Source of the DNA: Ascoidea rubescens DSM 1968
Lineage: Eukaryota; Ascomycota; Saccharomycetes; Ascoideales; Ascoideaceae
Assembly: GCF_001661345.1 (NCBI RefSeq)
Contig: NW_017962913.1
Location: 3,024,903-3,088,902, forward strand
Direction: 5' to 3'
Length of the DNA: 64,000 nucleotides
Shown here: piece by piece, positions 30,224 to 40,717 of the stretch
How positions within the stretch are numbered: position 1 is the stretch's first letter
Layout of the letters: each line of letters begins with the position of its first letter
The notes under the pieces: generated by a model
Told to the model about the DNA's origin: nothing
The model's input: only the letters and a program-made list of their open reading frames with translations
Databases searched by the model: none
Position numbers and translations under genes: made by a program

Positions 30224-31938
30224 ATGTCTTCCATTAATACTCACAACTCGTCCACTCAACAAAATCTAAACAATAACAGTCCCAATCATCTTAAAAATCC
30301 AGATGATCTCGAATTAAACGATTTCCCTCATTATCATGATTTGACAAGATCTGAAATGTTTAAATCAACTTTTGTTGAAATAATCTGTGTTTTAATTTTC
30401 ACTCTAGCTATTGCAGCCTCCCCAATCGCTTCAGGCATAGCTGCTATTTCTATTAATAATATCTCAAAGGATTTTAATGTATTGGGCGTAATGTATTGGG
30501 CGGTTCTTTGACATGGGCTCAAGGGAGTATCAGTTTGGGTACTGGTTCCTTTTTATTGTTATCTGGAGGAATAGCTGATGCCCTGGGTAGAAAAATGACA
30601 ATTTTAATTTCTTTTTTCCTATTCATAATATTCAATATAATTTCCGGTTTTATGAGATCCTTCATTGGTCTCTGTATTTCTAGAGCATTATTAGGTGGTT
30701 TTATAGCTGGTGCTACTCCAGCCGCTGCTGGGATGATTGGATCTATCTATGAGACTGGAAGAAGAAAAAATAGAGCATTGGCTACTTTTGCAGCTGGTGC
30801 TCCAGTTGGATTGATCTTTGGGGTCTTGATTGGTGGTATTGGCACTGAAATATTATCTTGGAGAGCTTGCCATTTCTTTCTAGCTATTTTTTTCTCGGTT
30901 GTATTAGTTTTAGCTGTTTTTGTAATTCCAAATGATCCTCCTTTGAATTTCGAAAAGGCTTTGAATATTTTATCTTCATTAGACTATGTTGGTGCATTTT
31001 TATCTTTGTCAGGTTTCACTTTATTCTGTTTTGCTTTAACACAAGTCGATGTCACTGAAAGAGGATGGAAGACTCCTTATATTCTTGCAACATTTATAAT
31101 TGGGTTTTTATTAATCGTTGCATTATGTTTCTATGAAGCCTATATTCCAAAATTACCTTTAATGCCAATGCAAATTTGGAAATCGAGAAAATTTTCTCTA
31201 TCAATGTGTATTATCAGTCTAAGTTGGATGAATTTTGTTGGAACAATTGTTTTTTATTCGATTTTATTTTTTGAACAAGTGTTGGGTTATTCACCTTTAT
31301 TAACCACTGCTTGTCAAATAACTCTTGGTGTTGCGGGTATATTAGTGAATGTCTTTGCAGCTTTTACATTGCATAAGATTACTGGGACAGTTTTAATGTT
31401 AATTGCAACATTGGGTTTCATAATCGGTTCTATTTTTTGGTTAACCATGGATATTGATAGAAGTTATTGGTTAGGACCCTTTTGGAGTTATATATTTTGT
31501 GTTATTGGAGCTGATATTGCATATAATGTGGTTAATATTATTACATTAACATCAGTGCCAGAGAATTTACAAAGTTCAGCAGCAGGAGTGTTTAATACGA
31601 TCATTCAAATAAGTTCGACTATTGGGTTGGCTATAACAACTGCGTTAGTTAGTGCAAGATATGAATATTATGGCACTGAATTACAGACAATGTATCCAGA
31701 TCGATTATTTGATGGGTTTAAAAACGCATACTGGTTTGCGTTGGGATGTGGTATTTTAGCATTTATATTGTCATTTTTCTTAAAAGTTGGAGTTACGGGG
31801 AGTAAAGAACAACATAAACAAGAGAGATTGGATAAACTAGATAATGTGAATCTGAATGAGAATGAGAATGAGAATGAAAAAAACAATAAAGAAATCGAGT
31901 TTGATGAAAAAATGATTAATGTCAGTATTTCTAATTAA
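30224..31938 (+). pseudogene. MFS drug/H+ antiporter (Atr1/DHA2-like), frameshifted
   Basis: Two overlapping frames encode one transporter. Frame one (30224-30511) gives a hydrophilic N-terminus and the first membrane helix and runs to SKDFNVLG. The second frame continues from GGSLTWAQGSISLGTG to 31938. The break is an exact 14-bp tandem duplication (30475-30502). With one copy the reading frame would be continuous, about 567 codons. The body has many transmembrane helices, the MFS motif A-like GGIADALGRK between helices 2 and 3, and a helix 5-type AGAPVGLIFGVLIGG. It resembles Atr1/YOR378W-type 14-helix antiporters. No other stop is present, so the lesion is either very recent or a sequence error. 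The C-terminal tail contains an (NE)n run. Confidence 0.85.
30475..30502 (+). repeat. 14-bp exact tandem duplication causing a frameshift
   Basis: TAATGTATTGGGCG is repeated head to tail (30475-30488 and 30489-30502) inside the transporter gene. The extra 14 bp shift the frame by two. Confidence 0.95.
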
Positions 31939-31992
31939 TTAATATTCTAAAATAAAATTTTAGATTTTAAATTAAGTTATAATCTATCACTT

Positions 31993-32022
31993 TTTTGTTT
32001 TGTTTTGTTTTGTTTTGTTTTG
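31993..32022 (+). repeat. (TTTTG)n microsatellite in a convergent 3' region
   Basis: Six TTTTG units lie between the 3' ends of the transporter and TWF1. Confidence 0.85.
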
Positions 32023-32115
32023 AATCTCTTTTTATAAAACTTATAAAAACTATGAAGATTAAATTTATTAAAAAATTGAAATAAGAAAATACTTTTAGTC
32101 GATCTCAATTTTTTT

Positions 32116-33267
32116 TTAACGACGGCGAGGACCTTTTGGTCTGGAAAACTTGTTAATTGTTCTTGTTGAAGAAGAAATATCATTGTCAACTAAGGGCAAA
32201 TTTGGTAAATTATCGGTAGAGTTATTAGAAAAACTTGAGGTACTTGAAGTAGCAGAATTAGGAGAAGAAGTAAACTTTGATAAATCAATTTCATCAGTAT
32301 CCCCGACCTCAAACAACAAATCGAAATGAAGAGAACCCAATTGAGAGGATAAAGAGTTGATGAAGCCCTGTTTATTTGTAGCATAAATCATTCTTTCTTT
32401 GACTTTTGAACCAGAGGGACAGGTGTAGATGAAAGATAATTTCCTATTAATTGAGTAATAAAAGAAGGAATATTTTGGATGAGGAGTATTTGATAGGCAA
32501 GAGCTGTTTAAGTTTGAAACTAAATTTGAGATCAAAACGTTTCTTTTGATGTCTAGCAAGTTGATAGTTTCATTTTTAATATCGATATAACAATTGATTA
32601 GTAGATTAGTTTCCATGGTTTGAGACAATAAATCGATTAACTCGTCATCAATCTGGAAACTAAAATTTGAGACCGATTTGGGAGATGAGTAAGAACTGGA
32701 ACGATAATGAGAGCTGGAATGAGAATTGGGAGATTTTGGATTAAAAGATGGTAAACGTTTGGGGGAGTTGCCTAAAAAGGATAGCTTTTGTAAATCTTTT
32801 TCAATCAATTCATCTTCAGTATATGGCAATTGAGAGTTTTCTTGGTGAACGAGATCTTTATAGTTGGCATATGAGATCTCGTCGATATCAGTGATATGAT
32901 ATTTCTTTGAGATTAGTTTTGAATTACCCAATTCTCTGAGAAGCGTGTTTTGGGTAGAAGCATATAATATTCTTGAGCGAACAGATTCATTTTCGGGGAT
33001 AAAGCTTATAAAGATATACAGCAAAGCGTCCTGGTTGATTCTGACAAAGAGATAGCAGGAGTTGGTCTTGGAATTAGGATCAGGGGCCAATTTGGAGTTG
33101 ATGGTTTTAAAGTCCTGCTCAAGAGATGATGAGCCAGAAATGGTGTCTGAGGGAACAAGTGACTCGTTGGCAATCTTGATAGTGAAGGCTCTGCTCTTCG
33201 AGGCGATGAAGTTGGCAAACGAGGAAATCAATTCCTGGGAGGCAACAATACCAGACTGGGTAGACAT
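32116..33267 (-). CDS. TWF1: Twinfilin, actin monomer-sequestering protein
   Basis: The protein has 383 residues with two ADF-homology domains. The first (about 1-135) contains SSFANFIASKSRAFTIKI, a YLFVRINQ strand and VRSRILYAST. The second (about 200-335) contains VKERMIYATNKQGF. A Ser/Pro-rich linker separates them and a basic tail ends KGPRRR, the region used by yeast twinfilin for capping protein and phosphoinositide contact. It starts MSTQSGI, like yeast Twf1 (332 aa). The ATG at 33267 is used, because the 7 codons upstream start at GTG. It acts at cortical actin patches, sequestering ADP-actin and controlling filament ends. It is divergent from LTE1. Confidence 0.92.
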   Translation of the reverse strand: MSTQSGIVASQELISSFANFIASKSRAFTIKIANESLVPSDTISGSSSLEQDFKTINSKLAPDPNSKTNSCYLFVRINQDALLYIFISFIPENESVRSRILYASTQNTLLRELGNSKLISKKYHITDIDEISYANYKDLVHQENSQLPYTEDELIEKDLQKLSFLGNSPKRLPSFNPKSPNSHSSSHYRSSSYSSPKSVSNFSFQIDDELIDLLSQTMETNLLINCYIDIKNETINLLDIKRNVLISNLVSNLNSSCLSNTPHPKYSFFYYSINRKLSFIYTCPSGSKVKERMIYATNKQGFINSLSSQLGSLHFDLLFEVGDTDEIDLSKFTSSPNSATSSTSSFSNNSTDNLPNLPLVDNDISSSTRTINKFSRPKGPRRR

Positions 33268-34345
33268 GTTAGACACGAACAATAACACAGAACACCAGCT
33301 GTGGGTTTCATCGAAGAGTCTTGTGAAGGTGTTCCTTTTTGTTTTGCGTGTGTTGGCTCAAGCCGTGCTGGAAGTTACACGCCTCTGACGAAACCGTGTA
33401 AAATACCGACCTGGACTTCCGTGCCCATGGATTCCGCGCACACACACAGCCAAACACACAGACACACATGCACCCATCACCACGGTGCGCACATACGTGC
33501 ACACCACCCACGCCTGTGGTGTCTGCCGCAGGATCCACCGCTGTGGTTCCCCCCAATTTCAAATTCTCTTTCTGCTCAAATCACCCATTTGCAATCTCAC
33601 CTCTTTTTATCTTTCCATCGTCCATCAACTGCTCCTCGACAATTGTCCCCAGCGTCGTCTGCTCTTCACCACCATTCTGCTGCCTCTGCTGCCTCTGCTT
33701 CCGCTTCTTCTGCTGCTTCTGTTGGCTCTTTTCATCCTTCTCATTCCCAAGTACATTATCTCGCCTTCGTTCTTTCTCTTCTGTTCTCTAATCCAGAGTT
33801 AAAAAGCTAAAAAACTTATTGTCCTAGTGCACTTTTACTGTTTCCAACCTCTTCAAACGACTCAAATAATTCACATTAACAGTAATCATAATATCAACAA
33901 TAACAATAACAACACACTCAACACACAAGTTCAATACTGAACGTTTCCCTCAACAATCTTATTAGTTTAAGACTTTGTTCTTGTTTCTCTGATTTGCAAT
34001 TCCCTTCCACCATCCTCAATCGTTTTTCACGTCTTGTAAGATATTTGTCGTTTTTAACTATCCTTAATCATTGTCTCTATTATAACTACTGGTTACAACA
34101 ACTCATATCCACTATCCACCATACTCCATTCCATTTAATAAAATATAATATAATATAATATAATATAATATAATATAATATAATATAATATAATATATTA
34201 TACTGTATACTACCCACTGTATATTACTTTATATTTTATTATATTACACTACATTCTATATTATATTATATTATCTTATTATATCATATCCCATTATTTT
34301 ATTTCTTGAAAAATCATACATAAAAAAAAGAAATTTTGCATAATA
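33268..34345. promoter_or_regulatory. Divergent region TWF1 / LTE1
   Basis: The first 500 bp on the TWF1 side are unusually G+C-rich, with a CA-repeat-like stretch (33438-33482) and a pyrimidine-rich run (33655-33730). Overlapping long frames here in all three forward phases are composition artefacts. Closer to LTE1 the DNA becomes A+T-rich and carries a TATAA microsatellite. Confidence 0.45.
34144..34195 (+). repeat. (TATAA)n microsatellite in the LTE1 5' flank
   Basis: About ten uninterrupted TATAA units lie ~150 bp before the LTE1 ATG. Confidence 0.9.
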
Positions 34346-37300
34346 ATGTCGGTTTTCGAAAACATTAATACTAGTAAAAATATGACTAATCATCTTATTA
34401 ATAACAGTAGTGGCAATATCAATGATAATATCAATGATAATATCGATATTTACAGTGATTTAGACACTTCCCAAGATTCTTCTCAAGATACTTCTCAACA
34501 ATCTAGTCACAATCAAGACACACAACCACTAAATACTCCCCTAAATAAATTAGATTCCTCTTTTTTTGAGCATCCTTTTTACTTCCCAATCCCTTCAAAC
34601 CCAAATTACATTATTTTTGATAATGTATCCAATAACATTACTAAAACCTATAATAACAACAATATAAATAATAAAAATCTTAAAAATCTTAAAAATAATA
34701 TTAATAAAGAAAATCAAATAGCTTTTGCTAATTTAAAATCAATAATATCCTACTTGACTTCTCCTAACATTATAAATTATGAGTTTGTATCTGATTTTTT
34801 CTTAACTTTCAGAAACTATTTCAACAAAACTTCTCTATTAAACATACTACTACTAAGATTTAAATGGGCCTTCACCCACTCCCTATCAATAAACACGACA
34901 AATAATAATAATAATAATGATGAAAATTTGTGTGTCTATAAATCAATCCTATTAAGAACTTTTGTCGTTCTAAGGCATTGGCTCCTAAACTTTTTTGCTG
35001 ATGATTTCTTGAATGATTTAAACTTGAGAATAACCTTCACCAATTACTTTAATAATCAGATTCAAACATTTTTCATTTCAAATATTGATATAGATCAGTT
35101 CAATAATATTCACAGCAATATTCAAAACACTAATACTAACAATAACACTCTCAATGATGACCTTATTAATCACCACTATAACCACCTCAAAAACAATAAA
35201 AATAACTTGCTCTTTCTCTACAAAATCTTTATAGAGTTGAAGAAATGTTGGTTCACTAATTTATCAATCTACTGGAATGATCAATCAATTAATCAATTTT
35301 CAATGTCTCAACCCCAAATTCACAACCTCAACCACCCCAATTTCTCTTCCTCTTCACCAACAATCTCAACTTCAACCAATACAAACTCAAACTCAAACTC
35401 CAATTCAACTCCATCCACCACTTCAACTTCAACTTCTTTCACTTCTTCATTCTCCGTTTTAAACCTCGACCTAATCACTATAACAAAATTATTACATCTT
35501 AAATTGTCTCCTGGGGGCTCCCCAACTAATTTAAACTCCTCTCTCAATGGTTTAAGATCTTCAATCGATCCCTCTTATCGCCAAAATAAATTCCTCTCCT
35601 TTTATACAAACAACTCTTCAGTATCGGCTTCAACTAATTTCATTCCAAATAATAGCTATCTCAACTCCAATCACACCTTCTCACACTTGAATATTAAAAA
35701 TCTAAATTTAAATAACTTGAATAATCTAGAGAAAAAAATCGATCCAAATTTTAACTCAAATAATAATATTCCAATCCACTATAATAACCATGCCTACAAC
35801 AACTCTTTTTCCTCTAATATTGCAAGAGGAAATTCAATGGTAATGTTTCCTGAAAATTCAATAAATGCTATACACCATCATTCAAATAAACCTTCTACAA
35901 ACGATACAACCTACTCTTCTCAAGCTTTTTCCTCAATCGTTGATTCGGACTATAATCCCCCAAGTAATCATTTTGGAAGTAGTTTCAGAAGCAGTATGGA
36001 TAGAGATTTTGATGAAAATTACTTACTAGATGAAAGCTATAATCTAAACTATGACTCAAATATTTCTTTTGATCATATTGATAACAATGATAATCTTGAT
36101 AACTTTAACAACATTAATAATAATAACAATATCATCTTTAATAACTACTCCTCCAGCTCTCAAAATATCAATCATCCCGATCCCTTTTCACCTATTAAAG
36201 ATACAAAATCCTTGATTGGCACTAGTAAAATAAGTGATGACTTTGAAATTTTTCCACATGAAATTCTTTCTGACTCAAATCATCGCAATCAAAAGGGAAA
36301 AGCTCCCATTTATTGGACTTATGATTCTTTCAACAAAATTGACCAAAAATTGCCTCCTCCCTTTAAAAATTCTCCCCTCAGGATATCTTCTGATTCGAAT
36401 TTAGAGTTTGAAAATCCTTTACAAATTAAAACCAGAAATCTTTTAAATAATCAAAAAGATACCGATGATTTGATATCAGTGGATTTATTATCCGAATCAG
36501 AAAACTCCTCATTTTCTATGACAAATGATAATTCTGATAAAGTGCTAACCTTAGAACAAATTATTTCAGAAAATAAACAAAAGTTTTTAAATTATCAAAA
36601 AAAGAGAACTTCTGATAACTCTTCACTTTCTCATTCAAGAAGACCTTCAATTCCACAATCTCCTTCTTTTATTCATTCGCCCGTATCTAGTCAAAATAGA
36701 AATAGCTCATTTTCTGACCAAAGAAAAAATTCCCTTGACAAAAGATCACCATTATTTTCCAATTTTAATAATGCTCATGTTTCCCAAAGCTCCTTCCCAA
36801 ATTTATTATCAGCTTCAAAATTAATAAATCCCCAAGCACCTGTTTCTCGTCTTATTAAAATTCAAGTCAACCCAACCACTCCAATGGAATTACTTGACCC
36901 CCTTTCTGATACGGAGGGAATCAAGTATTTATCACAACCACAATATGAGAATTTCAATAACAATACAATCTCTCTTCGAGGTGAAATTAAACCAACAAAA
37001 TTAGAACAAGAAGTCAAGTTTGACGATATTATTCCTCCCACTCCCAATAAGAAAATAAATTTAAGTTTAATCTCACTTGTGGATGATGATTCAAGCAGTG
37101 ATCAAAAATCAATATCAACTCCTTCAAGTCCTAAAAGATCACACAAATCACCAAAATCGAGCCCAAGAAAACCTCCAGCGTCTCCACGAAAAAGCAATGA
37201 ATTGAATGACACTGAAAGCATCTTATCCTCAAAACTTAGAAGAAAAAGATCTTTTAAATCAAAAAATATCAACAATCTATTCTTAAAAGCAATTAAAAAC

Positions 37301-40300
37301 AATTCAGTAGTTATTGATACAGACAAACCACAAGTTAAAACACCCAAAACTCCTTCGTCATCTTTTTCAAAAGCTTTTCGCAGTTCTTCAGAAAAATCCA
37401 GAAATATTAAAAATTTGTTCAATAGTTGGAGGCAAACTTTTTCCGTCAAGAGCAAAAAAAGTGTAAGTAGTGATGAAAGCCTAAATAATTTAGTGGAAAG
37501 TTTAATATCAATCAACAGAGATAGCTTACCAAGTGAAATAGATAGACATACATTGCCAGTAAGTATTATCGACTCAGTTTTAAGTTTGGATGAAAGCCAG
37601 AAATTTGGTCAAGATTATGGTAATTCTAGTCCTGAACGATCCATGAAAAAAGGATCATCTAATTCACGAACCACTGATTTTAAAATGGATATATTAAGTG
37701 CAAGAGTTGTGGATGAGCTAGATTTTATTCTCCAACTTCAAGAAGAAGTTAAGAAAAAGGGCATGAAAATTAGTTCTTTTGATTTTTCTAAAGATCATGC
37801 AAGTATTTCTGTTGTCAATAAATTCGCCAATCAAAATATCCATCAGAATATTGTTTTTAACTCACCTATTTCAACAAATAAAAATGATACAGTTGAGGAA
37901 TACAATAACAGTTTAATAGAGTCTGAAAATCCTCTTGACAAAAGCAAAATAATAGATAATAATAATTCAAGGTTTATGAACGCAAGTTATCAATTAGAGA
38001 CCCCTCATAGTAATAAAAATGAATTCATTTTAGATCTAGATCAAAAAATTGAAGAGGTTTTGGGTAGTTCAATACTTTCGCCTGTTGATTCCACTGAAGC
38101 AAAAGAAGAACATTTTAGAAACCCGGATAAACTTGATCTGCAATTAAATGAAATTGATAACAAAACCATAGAAAAACGTTTTTCGGATGGAGAAAATCAG
38201 GTATTGGCTTCAAGCACTAAGTTTCAAGATAATAGATTGTCAGATCGATTTACTGGAAATTTAAATAGTTTGAATCGTTGCTCTAGAATAAGTTATATTT
38301 CAAGTAAATCTTACTCTAGTTATTCAGATTCATCCGTCTATGGTGAAACAAGTGGAATACAATCTCACAATAATCGTGCCACAGATTTATTGAAGAAAAA
38401 ACAAGGGATTAATGATTTAAGAACAGTAATGAGTCCCGATCAGGAATCTTCCTCTCAACCATTTCCTACTAGCTTTAATTATTCATTGAAAAATTACGCT
38501 ATCCCAACTTCATCTAATTCAAAGTTGTCGGAAAATATCGATAATAAAACAATCAACATGGCTGATAGAGGTGATCAAAAAGATAACCAAGTTGATAAAT
38601 CTACTGGAAATATTACAATAGAGAAATCAATGATTCTGAAGTCTTCTTGTTCTTCAAAATCCTCTTCCCCTACCGAAAATGTTTTACTTGGGAAAAGAAT
38701 GAAATCACCTAATCAAAATTCAGTTTCTACTCAACAAAACTCTCAATTTTCTGAAGATTCTAGGTTTAATGCAAGTTTATCATCTGCTACTTCGAAATCG
38801 TATATATCATACAGTTCAGCTCTTTCAATTGAATCTAATTCAAATGATATTGCTAATCCAGAAAGAAATCTACTCAAAAAACGTGCAGCTTTCTCTGATT
38901 TGAAGTTTGATGTTCAAGGATTAAACCGAATGCAACTTAATTTTAATTCTAATTCTTCAAATGTCATCAAGACCTCTATTAGCCAGACTCCCACTAACAG
39001 TGGCACTCTTAAACATGAAAGCTTGGGTTATCATAACAATGATAGTGTAAATGAACTATCTGGGATTCCTCCTCCTACCAACGTTAACAGAAGCTTGATA
39101 AATTCTTCCAGTTTTTTTGATCAAACAAAAAGTATAATATCAGATTCATCATCAATTTTTTCTTCTGAATTGAGACCAGTTCTTGTCACATTAAAAACAA
39201 AGCCCACAATGGAAGAAAGGAATGAATTTCAGTTGAGATTGAACAAGTCGAAAGAAAACATTCTTAACTTGAAACAATCAAAAGAGATGTTAAAAGCATC
39301 AGATGATCTGGTTTTGAAGAAAAAGCACAACTTCTTTTCTCACAAAAAGTCACTATCCTCCGGATCTGTTAGTATTTACGAAACAGAAGGATGCGAGGCT
39401 CGTCCAATTTCTTCTCTTAGCGAGGCATTTCTTCCTCCTTTTGTTGGTGACCAAAAAGATATTGTTCAAAATTTAAAAGAAATCCCAGATGAACTTATCA
39501 GTGGAGACCCAGTAACTGCTGCTCTTCTTAAATTAAGAGGAAAGGATTCTCAAAAACCTAAGGAAAAACCTTTTTTGGAGAATGACGAAACTGATTCTAC
39601 AATTGATGAAAGCAATATTACCACTGACAGTGCAGCTGATACTGAAATTTTAACAAGAAAAGTGGCAGAACTCAGTATTGCAGATCCAGTTGAGGACTCT
39701 TCATCCAAAGGTAATATATTCACCAATGTTCCTCAGGTTGTTCAAGATCTAAATAATCTTGCCGCTTTAACTGAATTGAATCCTGAGAAAATCGATTTTA
39801 ATAATCCTGAAAACAATGTCATCGAAAGTATGCTTGAAAAACACTGTTTAAATGATGGTATTTTGTCTATTCAGGAAGTTCTATCCACAAAAAGACATTT
39901 ATCTTTTATTTTAAGCTATGATTCGATTACATTAGCCAAACAGTTTACACTTATCGAAAAAGATGCATTATCCGAAGTTGATTGGAGAGAACTAATTGAT
40001 TTACAGTGGTCTCAAGAACTAAAGCCAATCACAAGTTGGTTACAATTATTATTAAAGAAAAACGTTAGAGGAATTGATCTTGTTATTTCTAGGTTTAATT
40101 TAACTGTTAACTGGATTGTGTCAGAAATCCTTTTGACTAATGATGAAAAATACAGGCGAGACACGATTTCGAGATTTATTCATATTGCTAACAACTGTTT
40201 TAAACTACAAAATTACTCTACTTTAATGCAAATTGTTCTTGCGCTTACAACACCAAGAATTAAAGAGCTTTATTATACTTGGAACAAGATGGACGCTTCG

Positions 40301-40717
40301 GACATTTTTACATTGAGAACTTTGGAAACATTTGCTCATTCCGAAGGGAATTTTCTCAAACTAAGAAAGGAAATTGAAAGCATAATACCTTCAAAAGGTT
40401 GTATTCCCTTTTTTGGGCTATACCTTTCTGATTTAACATTTAATGCCAGTAAACCTGTTTTAATCTCAAGCAGAGACATTCGTGATGGCAAAGATTTATT
40501 TGCCAGTACTGAAATTGAGGAACCTCTTGATATAAGTGATGATGATACTCTAGTTAATTTGGAAAGGTTTACTTCTTCGTCTAAAATTGTTCGTAATTTT
40601 ATTCAATGCATTCAGTGGTCTAAATTATATGACTTTGAACCTATTCCTGAAATTATATCAAAATGTGTTTATATAAAGTCATTAACCAAAGAAGAAATGG
40701 ACTTGTGTTCCAAGTAG
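34346..40717 (+). CDS. LTE1: Ras-family guanine-nucleotide exchange factor Lte1-like (mitotic exit)
   Basis: The protein has 2123 residues. A RasGEF N-terminal module lies at about 121-300 (FANLKSIISYLTSPN ... EFVSDFFLTFRNYF). The catalytic CDC25-type RasGEF domain is at the extreme C-terminus (about 1855-2110): SYDSITLAKQFTLIEK, NWIVSEILL, RRDTISRFIHIANNCFKLQNY and PFFGLYLSDLTF. Between them are some 1500 Ser/Asn-rich, probably disordered residues with many potential phosphosites. The split of N- and C-terminal modules around a huge linker is the Lte1 architecture; Cdc25 would have an SH3 domain and Bud5 is far shorter. Yeast Lte1 (1435 aa) works at the bud cortex to promote mitotic exit. 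This copy is unusually long. Whether its catalytic domain acts on a GTPase here is unknown. Confidence 0.87.
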   Translation: MSVFENINTSKNMTNHLINNSSGNINDNINDNIDIYSDLDTSQDSSQDTSQQSSHNQDTQPLNTPLNKLDSSFFEHPFYFPIPSNPNYIIFDNVSNNITKTYNNNNINNKNLKNLKNNINKENQIAFANLKSIISYLTSPNIINYEFVSDFFLTFRNYFNKTSLLNILLLRFKWAFTHSLSINTTNNNNNNDENLCVYKSILLRTFVVLRHWLLNFFADDFLNDLNLRITFTNYFNNQIQTFFISNIDIDQFNNIHSNIQNTNTNNNTLNDDLINHHYNHLKNNKNNLLFLYKIFIELKKCWFTNLSIYWNDQSINQFSMSQPQIHNLNHPNFSSSSPTISTSTNTNSNSNSNSTPSTTSTSTSFTSSFSVLNLDLITITKLLHLKLSPGGSPTNLNSSLNGLRSSIDPSYRQNKFLSFYTNNSSVSASTNFIPNNSYLNSNHTFSHLNIKNLNLNNLNNLEKKIDPNFNSNNNIPIHYNNHAYNNSFSSNIARGNSMVMFPENSINAIHHHSNKPSTNDTTYSSQAFSSIVDSDYNPPSNHFGSSFRSSMDRDFDENYLLDESYNLNYDSNISFDHIDNNDNLDNFNNINNNNNIIFNNYSSSSQNINHPDPFSPIKDTKSLIGTSKISDDFEIFPHEILSDSNHRNQKGKAPIYWTYDSFNKIDQKLPPPFKNSPLRISSDSNLEFENPLQIKTRNLLNNQKDTDDLISVDLLSESENSSFSMTNDNSDKVLTLEQIISENKQKFLNYQKKRTSDNSSLSHSRRPSIPQSPSFIHSPVSSQNRNSSFSDQRKNSLDKRSPLFSNFNNAHVSQSSFPNLLSASKLINPQAPVSRLIKIQVNPTTPMELLDPLSDTEGIKYLSQPQYENFNNNTISLRGEIKPTKLEQEVKFDDIIPPTPNKKINLSLISLVDDDSSSDQKSISTPSSPKRSHKSPKSSPRKPPASPRKSNELNDTESILSSKLRRKRSFKSKNINNLFLKAIKNNSVVIDTDKPQVKTPKTPSSSFSKAFRSSSEKSRNIKNLFNSWRQTFSVKSKKSVSSDESLNNLVESLISINRDSLPSEIDRHTLPVSIIDSVLSLDESQKFGQDYGNSSPERSMKKGSSNSRTTDFKMDILSARVVDELDFILQLQEEVKKKGMKISSFDFSKDHASISVVNKFANQNIHQNIVFNSPISTNKNDTVEEYNNSLIESENPLDKSKIIDNNNSRFMNASYQLETPHSNKNEFILDLDQKIEEVLGSSILSPVDSTEAKEEHFRNPDKLDLQLNEIDNKTIEKRFSDGENQVLASSTKFQDNRLSDRFTGNLNSLNRCSRISYISSKSYSSYSDSSVYGETSGIQSHNNRATDLLKKKQGINDLRTVMSPDQESSSQPFPTSFNYSLKNYAIPTSSNSKLSENIDNKTINMADRGDQKDNQVDKSTGNITIEKSMILKSSCSSKSSSPTENVLLGKRMKSPNQNSVSTQQNSQFSEDSRFNASLSSATSKSYISYSSALSIESNSNDIANPERNLLKKRAAFSDLKFDVQGLNRMQLNFNSNSSNVIKTSISQTPTNSGTLKHESLGYHNNDSVNELSGIPPPTNVNRSLINSSSFFDQTKSIISDSSSIFSSELRPVLVTLKTKPTMEERNEFQLRLNKSKENILNLKQSKEMLKASDDLVLKKKHNFFSHKKSLSSGSVSIYETEGCEARPISSLSEAFLPPFVGDQKDIVQNLKEIPDELISGDPVTAALLKLRGKDSQKPKEKPFLENDETDSTIDESNITTDSAADTEILTRKVAELSIADPVEDSSSKGNIFTNVPQVVQDLNNLAALTELNPEKIDFNNPENNVIESMLEKHCLNDGILSIQEVLSTKRHLSFILSYDSITLAKQFTLIEKDALSEVDWRELIDLQWSQELKPITSWLQLLLKKNVRGIDLVISRFNLTVNWIVSEILLTNDEKYRRDTISRFIHIANNCFKLQNYSTLMQIVLALTTPRIKELYYTWNKMDASDIFTLRTLETFAHSEGNFLKLRKEIESIIPSKGCIPFFGLYLSDLTFNASKPVLISSRDIRDGKDLFASTEIEEPLDISDDDTLVNLERFTSSSKIVRNFIQCIQWSKLYDFEPIPEIISKCVYIKSLTKEEMDLCSK

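Noticed and set aside
31950-32110. CRISPR-like or satellite interpretation of the short repeats in the 3' regions
   Set aside because: These are simple T/A-rich microsatellites without spacers.
33301-33810. Overlapping forward frames of 105-169 codons between TWF1 and LTE1
   Set aside because: They occur in all three phases of a G+C- and pyrimidine-rich stretch, overlap the TWF1 start, and have repetitive His/Ser/Ala or Leu composition with no known domain.
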